Origin: Cephalothrix spiralis
Taxonomy: Eukaryota > Nemertea > Palaeonemertea > Archinemertea > Cephalotrichidae
DNA length: 11,586 bases
Assembly: GCA_032353305.1 (NCBI GenBank)
Contig: JAUCNG010370150.1
Span: 1-11,586 of the forward strand
Direction of reading: 5' to 3'
Position 1 is the first letter of the stretch. Each line of letters opens with the position of its first letter. Below are positions 8,269 to 11,586 of this stretch, one piece after another. The translations under genes and the position numbers were made by a program. The notes below the pieces were generated by a model. The model saw only the letters and a list, made by a program, of their open reading frames with translations. It had not been told where the DNA came from and did not search any database.

Positions 8269-8859
8269 TGAGTCCACTGTGGGGGAACTCCGACAGTGTA
8301 AACCATGGATTGCATAAAATCATGGTTAGGGTAAAACCTGGATTAAAATCTATAATTTTGTACAGAAAATGAATGCTGATCAGTGTAAATCCTGGATTTG
8401 ACAGGGTAAATCCTGGATTTTTAGCATCAGGACAGAGTTCATCCTGGACTGGATACCAGTGTTAAGATGGATTATTTTTAGGTCAGGGTAGTGCGTGGAT
8501 CGTGTCGGAAATAATTACTGATTTATTGGTCAGGGTATGACAAGGATTGTGTCAGGGTTAATGATTGATTAACCAGTTTTCAGCCATAACTAGCTAAATA
8601 ACTTATTATCATTGCGCGTTATTAAATATATCTTTAAATATAGGCCGAAAATTGACAACTTAAATCTAAATTAACCCTGACCAGATTCCAGGTTTTACCC
8701 CGTCTCCATACAAATGAATACGCTAATCCACATATCGACATTCACATGTACGATGTACACTTTAATACTATAGGATAATCAAAGATATACCCTGACCAAA
8801 TTTCTATGAATCCACGTACGCAAATTTCGCCTGTCCGAGTTCCCCCACATTAGAGTCTA
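8269..8859. mobile_element. Non-autonomous inverted-repeat element with GGTCAGGGTA iterons
   Basis: The ends carry TGTGGGGGAACTC (8278-8290) and its inverted copy GAGTTCCCCCACA (8837-8849), with flanking CGACAG and CTGTCCG extending the match. Inside the left half, GGTCAGGGTA occurs at 8481 and 8528, with a variant at 8550. Its reverse complement occurs at about 8673 and 8788 in the right half. A second word, GGGTAAAnCCTGGATT, appears near 8329, 8385 and 8404 and inverted at 8685-8700. This mirrored iteron layout is typical of transposon sub-termini. The element is about 590 bp without a gene. Its family is unknown. Confidence 0.7.
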
Positions 8860-8862
8860 TCT

Positions 8863-8966
8863 GTTGTTCGTCCTAAGTGAAGGCCAGGTAGTTAGTTAGG
8901 GTCAGATTGTATAGGGATAGCTAGCATAGTTCATGAAGCATCGATTTATGCCCCAGGGCGAACAAC
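8863..8966. repeat. Short inverted repeat next to the element at 8269-8859
   Basis: GTTGTTCGTCCT (8863-8874) pairs with AGGGCGAACAAC (8955-8966) at 11 of 12 positions, enclosing about 80 bases. It may be another small element end or chance; there is no sign of an RNA gene. Confidence 0.35.
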
Positions 8967-9259
8967 GTGTTCTTCAAATGGGACTTAAGGTGCGGGGTAC
9001 AGGGATAAAGGATTCTTCCAAGGGCCTGCGAAACTAAATTTGAATTCGGGTGGGGGGCTATTCGATAATTGGTGTCCGGGTATCTCTAGCAACCTTTATT
9101 GCGAATTTTTGTGAATCATTTACCTTATTAGAAAGATGGGATCTTCAAATATTATTGGGGATGGACTCAAGCCCCCTTGCATCCCGGTTCGGCGGTCCCT
9201 GCTTCCTGTATTTTCCAAATCCTTATTCACTGTAGTAACCAAAATATTATTTTTTTCAG

Positions 9260-10106
9260 GCGCAGGGATGAGATAATGACTGGTTATAACCATGATTGGC
9301 CTCGAAACTTTGATCATAGACACAAAGATTCAAAAATTTATGATGAAAAATTTCTCAACCCATATGATCAGGAATATCCTGGAAGAACACGCTTCCATGA
9401 AAGCGAACTTGCCTCGACTGATGAACTGATACCAATAACTAGTCGCTCCGAAGCGGGATCTAGTTCACGCCATTCAGGTTACAACGACCAAAATTTGGGT
9501 CTACCAACCCCTAATGCCGGTAAAACTACAAGCGAGGTATATGGCTCGTTTTTACCTGGCTGGAACCACACGTATGTAACACAAACAAGTAACAGACTTA
9601 AAAATAGACGATTAGACATGATAAAAAAAGCTATACCGATTACATCCCGCGAATATGGAATATATTACGCGGATAAACGATACATGGATGACGTACTCGA
9701 AGAACGATTACGCGATGATTACATGTTAAGATCAAAATTGGACTACTTTAACCCAAATCCGGGGTTTGACCGTTATAAGCCATATAGCAGGCATAGTAAC
9801 GGATACGATTACGATGCTTCACGCCTGCCTATGATACATAGGTGGCCAGAAACGTATAAGAGCATGGTTGAAGAGCCAAAAACGTACAATCCAAGTCCAA
9901 GACATCACGATTGGTACGGGTTTCCTCCGGAGAGGAGACTACTGGATCCGGAACGAAAAATACCCTCTCCGGAGAGAGTTAAACTGCCGCAAATACGAGA
10001 TGTAGAAGTACGATTTGAAGATGGAACTTCAGCAAGAATGAGTCCTGAAAATTTGAGAGAGATTTATCATACTAATAGTTACCTACCTAATTCATCAAGA
10101 CTATAA
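9260..10106 (+). CDS. Unrecognised 302-residue basic Tyr/Pro-rich protein, exon 2 (to stop)
   Basis: Acceptor TTTTTTCAG precedes 847 bases that continue the frame from exon 1 and stop at TAA (10104-10106). The joined CDS is 4296-4357 plus 9260-10106: 909 bases, 302 residues. The protein is hydrophilic, with no signal peptide or membrane helix, and is rich in Tyr, Arg, Pro and Asp. IPITSR occurs twice (residues 78-83 and 146-151). SFLPGWNHTYVT follows near 117-128, and a charged helical stretch (YMDDVLEERLRDDYMLRSK) near 162-180. Two SPE-type segments (IPSPERVKLP, RMSPENLREI) lie near the C-terminus. This composition resembles small microtubule-associated proteins of cilia or sperm flagella, and forkhead sites precede the gene. 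Both points are suggestive only, and I cannot name a family. Base composition is GC-richer than the flanks, as expected for a real exon. Confidence 0.82.
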
Positions 10107-10453
10107 AAATTAAAGTATATCTTTAAGTATAGGTACACTTAAAAAAATCAAGACTTGTGACTGATTTTCTTTATATAAACACATGCTTAATCATATTTTC
10201 GATACATGAAAAACCTATTTTTGTTATACATTGTATACACATACATGTGCAGCTAAGTTTTCGCTCTGCGCAAATCAAAAAATAACAATGAAATCTTGTA
10301 GATTAAGGTCATATTTTTATCTGACAGGAGAAATTTATATTCTATTAAGTCCACAATTTAAAAGATGTGAATTTATTACATCCGATATATCATTCGGTTG
10401 GGTTCGCACAGCCCACGAAAGTTAAACCGGGATTTATTTGTAAAACACTTCAG
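10107..10453 (+). other. Region downstream of the two-exon gene; likely 3' UTR then spacer
   Basis: A variant poly(A) word ATTAAA lies at 10109-10114, only three bases after the stop codon, which is too close to be trusted. No exact AATAAA occurs before 10664. The sequence is AT-rich. A + frame at 10231-10425 shows no motif and is considered chance. Confidence 0.45.
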
Positions 10454-10550
10454 AAAATGTGTACGAGATTCCGAAATCCAACACTAGTTACCAGTGCATC
10501 CAGGTTGGGCGGTCTCTACCGTATTCCGGCCCTAATTCGTCAGGATTCCG
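10454..10550 (+). CDS. Possible exon of a sialidase-like gene (YRIP motif)
   Basis: Between a possible acceptor (ACACTTCAG, ending 10453) and a good donor (CCG|GTAAAG at 10551) the frame reads KMCTRFRNPTLVTSA, then SRLGGLYRIPALIRQDSG. Sialidases (exo-alpha-sialidase fold, BNR proteins) carry an F/Y-R-I-P motif near the N-terminus whose Arg belongs to the triad that binds the sialic acid carboxylate. It is usually followed by 'AL' or 'LL' and a Gly-containing turn, as here. The block is GC-richer than its surroundings. I find no continuation (AFAE-type strand or Asp-box) in the remaining kilobase, so this is either an exon with a distant partner, a start exon (ATG at 10457) or a relic. The unspliced frame ends six codons later at TAG (10565-10567). 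Confidence 0.33.
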
Positions 10551-11051
10551 GTAAAGTTTTTAACTAGATTCTGGAGATGATCCACCCAACGTATATATAA
10601 ATATAAATTAAGTTAATAATCAGGAATACATATTCTGTAATAATGTCATAATCATTTTTTTAAAATAAATATAATAAATTGTTTTCAAATAAATATAATA
10701 AATTGTAAATCGGTTTGTTAATTTTTAGTTTAGTGACTGGCTGCTTTTCAGCTGAGCATTTAAGTTTACTCATCTGAACATCCTTTGGAAATCTCTGAGT
10801 AGACAAAACTAAATCTAATATCAAGGTAATTTTTGATAATCCATGATTGTGTTATGATTGAAATTCCAATGAACAGAAATATTTATATCGTGTTTTGATT
10901 CCGAATTAAGTGTTGATCAGATAAGAAAAATGACCAAGAGGGGTTTTCTTTTTCAAATTACAGTTTATTACCCAGGTCATTACCCTAGCTGAGTTTAAAA
11001 CCCATATAATTTTCTCTATTGGGAATTTACTTTTAGTTTTAACATCAACCC
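10551..11051. other. AT-rich spacer
   Basis: I see no gene. The stretch contains the 20-bp tandem duplication at 10663-10706 and otherwise unstructured AT-rich sequence. Possible acceptor-like TTTTCAG near 10750 is followed by stops in the relevant frame. Confidence 0.5.
10663..10706 (+). repeat. Two-copy direct repeat carrying AATAAA signals
   Basis: AAATAAATATAATAAATTGT occurs at 10663-10682 and exactly again at 10687-10706, a period of 24 bp. Each copy contains AATAAA (10664-10669 and 10688-10693) and a TTGT end. These are the first canonical poly(A) signals after the two-exon gene and could end its transcript, about 560 bases after the stop. They could also belong to the putative third gene or have no role. 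Confidence 0.6.
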
Positions 11052-11340
11052 TTGGAATTATTAACGAGGGTCCTGAAGGAGTTCAGCGAGCAGCGTGCAA
11101 CGCCGAAAATCGCTTACCGTGCATTATTTTTCTTATCCGTGCACGCTTCGTCTTTTGATATTAGGGAGGTTCCGCATCTCTACGAAGTACGAAATACGAA
11201 GCTAAATCCGTGTATCACGTGGTATTTTTGCGTACATTTTTTTACCGCAAGCGACAAGACAAGTTCCGACTTCGTTGCAACATACGAAGAATCTGGAAAA
11301 TCTTCGTAGTAAATTACGAAGTTAAATAAATCCTTAATTA
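11052..11340. other. CpG-rich block with repeated TACGAAG words, probably repeat-derived
   Basis: The block is richer in CpG than the rest of the spacer. TACGAAG occurs directly at 11181, 11195, 11283 and 11315 and inverted near 11302. TACGAAGA (11283-11290) and TCTTCGTA (11301-11308) form a hairpin. TACGAAGCTAAATCC and TACGAAGTTAAATAAATCC are related direct copies. A + frame of 85 codons lacks an ATG start (it opens at TTG) and shows no domain, so it is not called. This may be the end of an unrecognised mobile element. Confidence 0.4.
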
Positions 11341-11586
11341 ATTATACTAATTAGATAAAATTTGGTACTTAAGGTATATGATATACGCTAAAGACAATGG
11401 CATAGTCAAAATCAACATCACGTGACGTGATGACGTCATAACCGATAGTACTAAATATCTTGTTTATATAATCATACTAAGTCAATGGGATTTGGTACAT
11501 CGGGTGGATGTCATATGCTAAAGACAATGGTTTTGAACTTAGGGTCAAATAACATGATGATGTCACGTGACATGATGACGTCACGT
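11341..11586 (+). repeat. Tandem repeat, ~130-bp unit, running off the window
   Basis: TTTGGTAC at 11361 and at 11491 start equivalent segments exactly 130 bp apart. In each, CTAAAGACAATGG follows about 30 bases later, then a cluster of CACGTGAC and GATGACGTCA words. Upstream ATACTAA words also align between units. The second unit is diverged and ends near the window edge, so the copy number is unknown. TGACGTCA is the palindromic CREB/ATF word and CACGTG the E-box word; they could simply be part of the repeat sequence. Confidence 0.7.

Larger units (their letters stand above)
4358..9259 (+). other. 4.9-kb intron of the unrecognised two-exon gene
   Basis: The intron runs from donor GTAAGT to a run of T ending in TTTTTTCAG at 9259. 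The flanking exons join in frame without any intermediate exon, though small cassette exons cannot be excluded. The intron is a nest of repeats: direct repeats around an inverted-repeat element (4484-5186), a fold-back (5497-6019), a cluster of TCTCCTAAAAT words (6069-6375) and a second inverted-repeat element (8269-8859). The stretches 6460-8260 and 8970-9250 are AT-rich, with scattered GC-richer pieces near 7735-7860 and 9160-9205, and I see nothing assignable there. Confidence 0.7.

Noticed and set aside
9160-9205. tRNA-like B-box word GGTTCGGCGGTCC
   Set aside because: It departs from the GGTTCGAnTCC consensus, and no A-box or cloverleaf can be folded upstream.
9177-9259. Upstream extension of the long + frame before the splice acceptor
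   Set aside because: It begins at a non-ATG codon and reads through the polypyrimidine tract; the exon-1 join gives a proper ATG and a phase match.
9120-9323. 67-codon reverse-strand frame and + frame at 9050-9235
   Set aside because: Both are shadows around the acceptor of exon 2; the splice join in the other frame explains the coding signal.
11052-11309. 85-codon + frame starting LELLTRVLKEFSEQ
   Set aside because: It opens at TTG with no ATG, no splice sites or domain are seen, and its second half runs through the TACGAAG repeat cluster.

Overview
This window looks like nuclear DNA from an AT-rich invertebrate animal. The coding signal is broken into short exons with consensus GT/AG splice sites, the spacers are long, and several short terminal-inverted-repeat elements sit in introns. 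There are no ribosome-binding sites, operons or long bacterial-type genes. I cannot name the species. A lophotrochozoan or invertebrate deuterostome is only a guess.

Layout, all genes on the + strand. (1) Positions 1-2797 hold the 3' end of a WD40-repeat gene that I identify as WDR89-like. Three exons (798-903, 2018-2104, 2735-2797) join in frame to give the last 84 residues and the stop; the 5' part lies outside the window. A poly(A) signal is at 3125-3130. (2) Positions 2798-4295 are intergenic. Just before the next start codon is an inverted pair of forkhead-type sites (TGTTTAC and GTAAACA). (3) Positions 4296-10106 hold a complete two-exon gene (4296-4357 joined to 9260-10106) for a 302-residue basic, Tyr/Pro/Arg-rich protein that I do not recognise. 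A 4.9-kb intron separates its exons. The paired forkhead sites make a motile-cilium or sperm-flagellum role a testable guess, no more. (4) Around 10454-10550 is a short GC-richer stretch encoding a YRIP motif like the FRIP/YRIP motif near the N-terminus of sialidases. It ends at a good splice donor and may be an exon or relic of a third gene. (5) Positions 11052-11586 are repeat-like. They comprise a CpG-rich block with TACGAAG motifs, then two units of a ~130-bp tandem repeat carrying palindromic TGACGTCA and CACGTG words that runs off the end.

Mobile-element structure is the main non-genic content. There are five inverted-repeat elements or fold-backs: 378-726 (arms built of an iterated ~16-bp TTCGTCGAA word), 1410-1722 (degenerate), 4562-5125 (TACAGnGTGTC ends, between direct repeats), 5497-6019 (arms of ~250 bp almost touching) and 8269-8859 (GTGGGGGAACTC ends with internal iterons). 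All lie inside introns. No transposase reading frame is visible, so all appear non-autonomous.

The two main genes look like unrelated neighbours. I see no evidence of a joint pathway and no clearly new multi-gene system.
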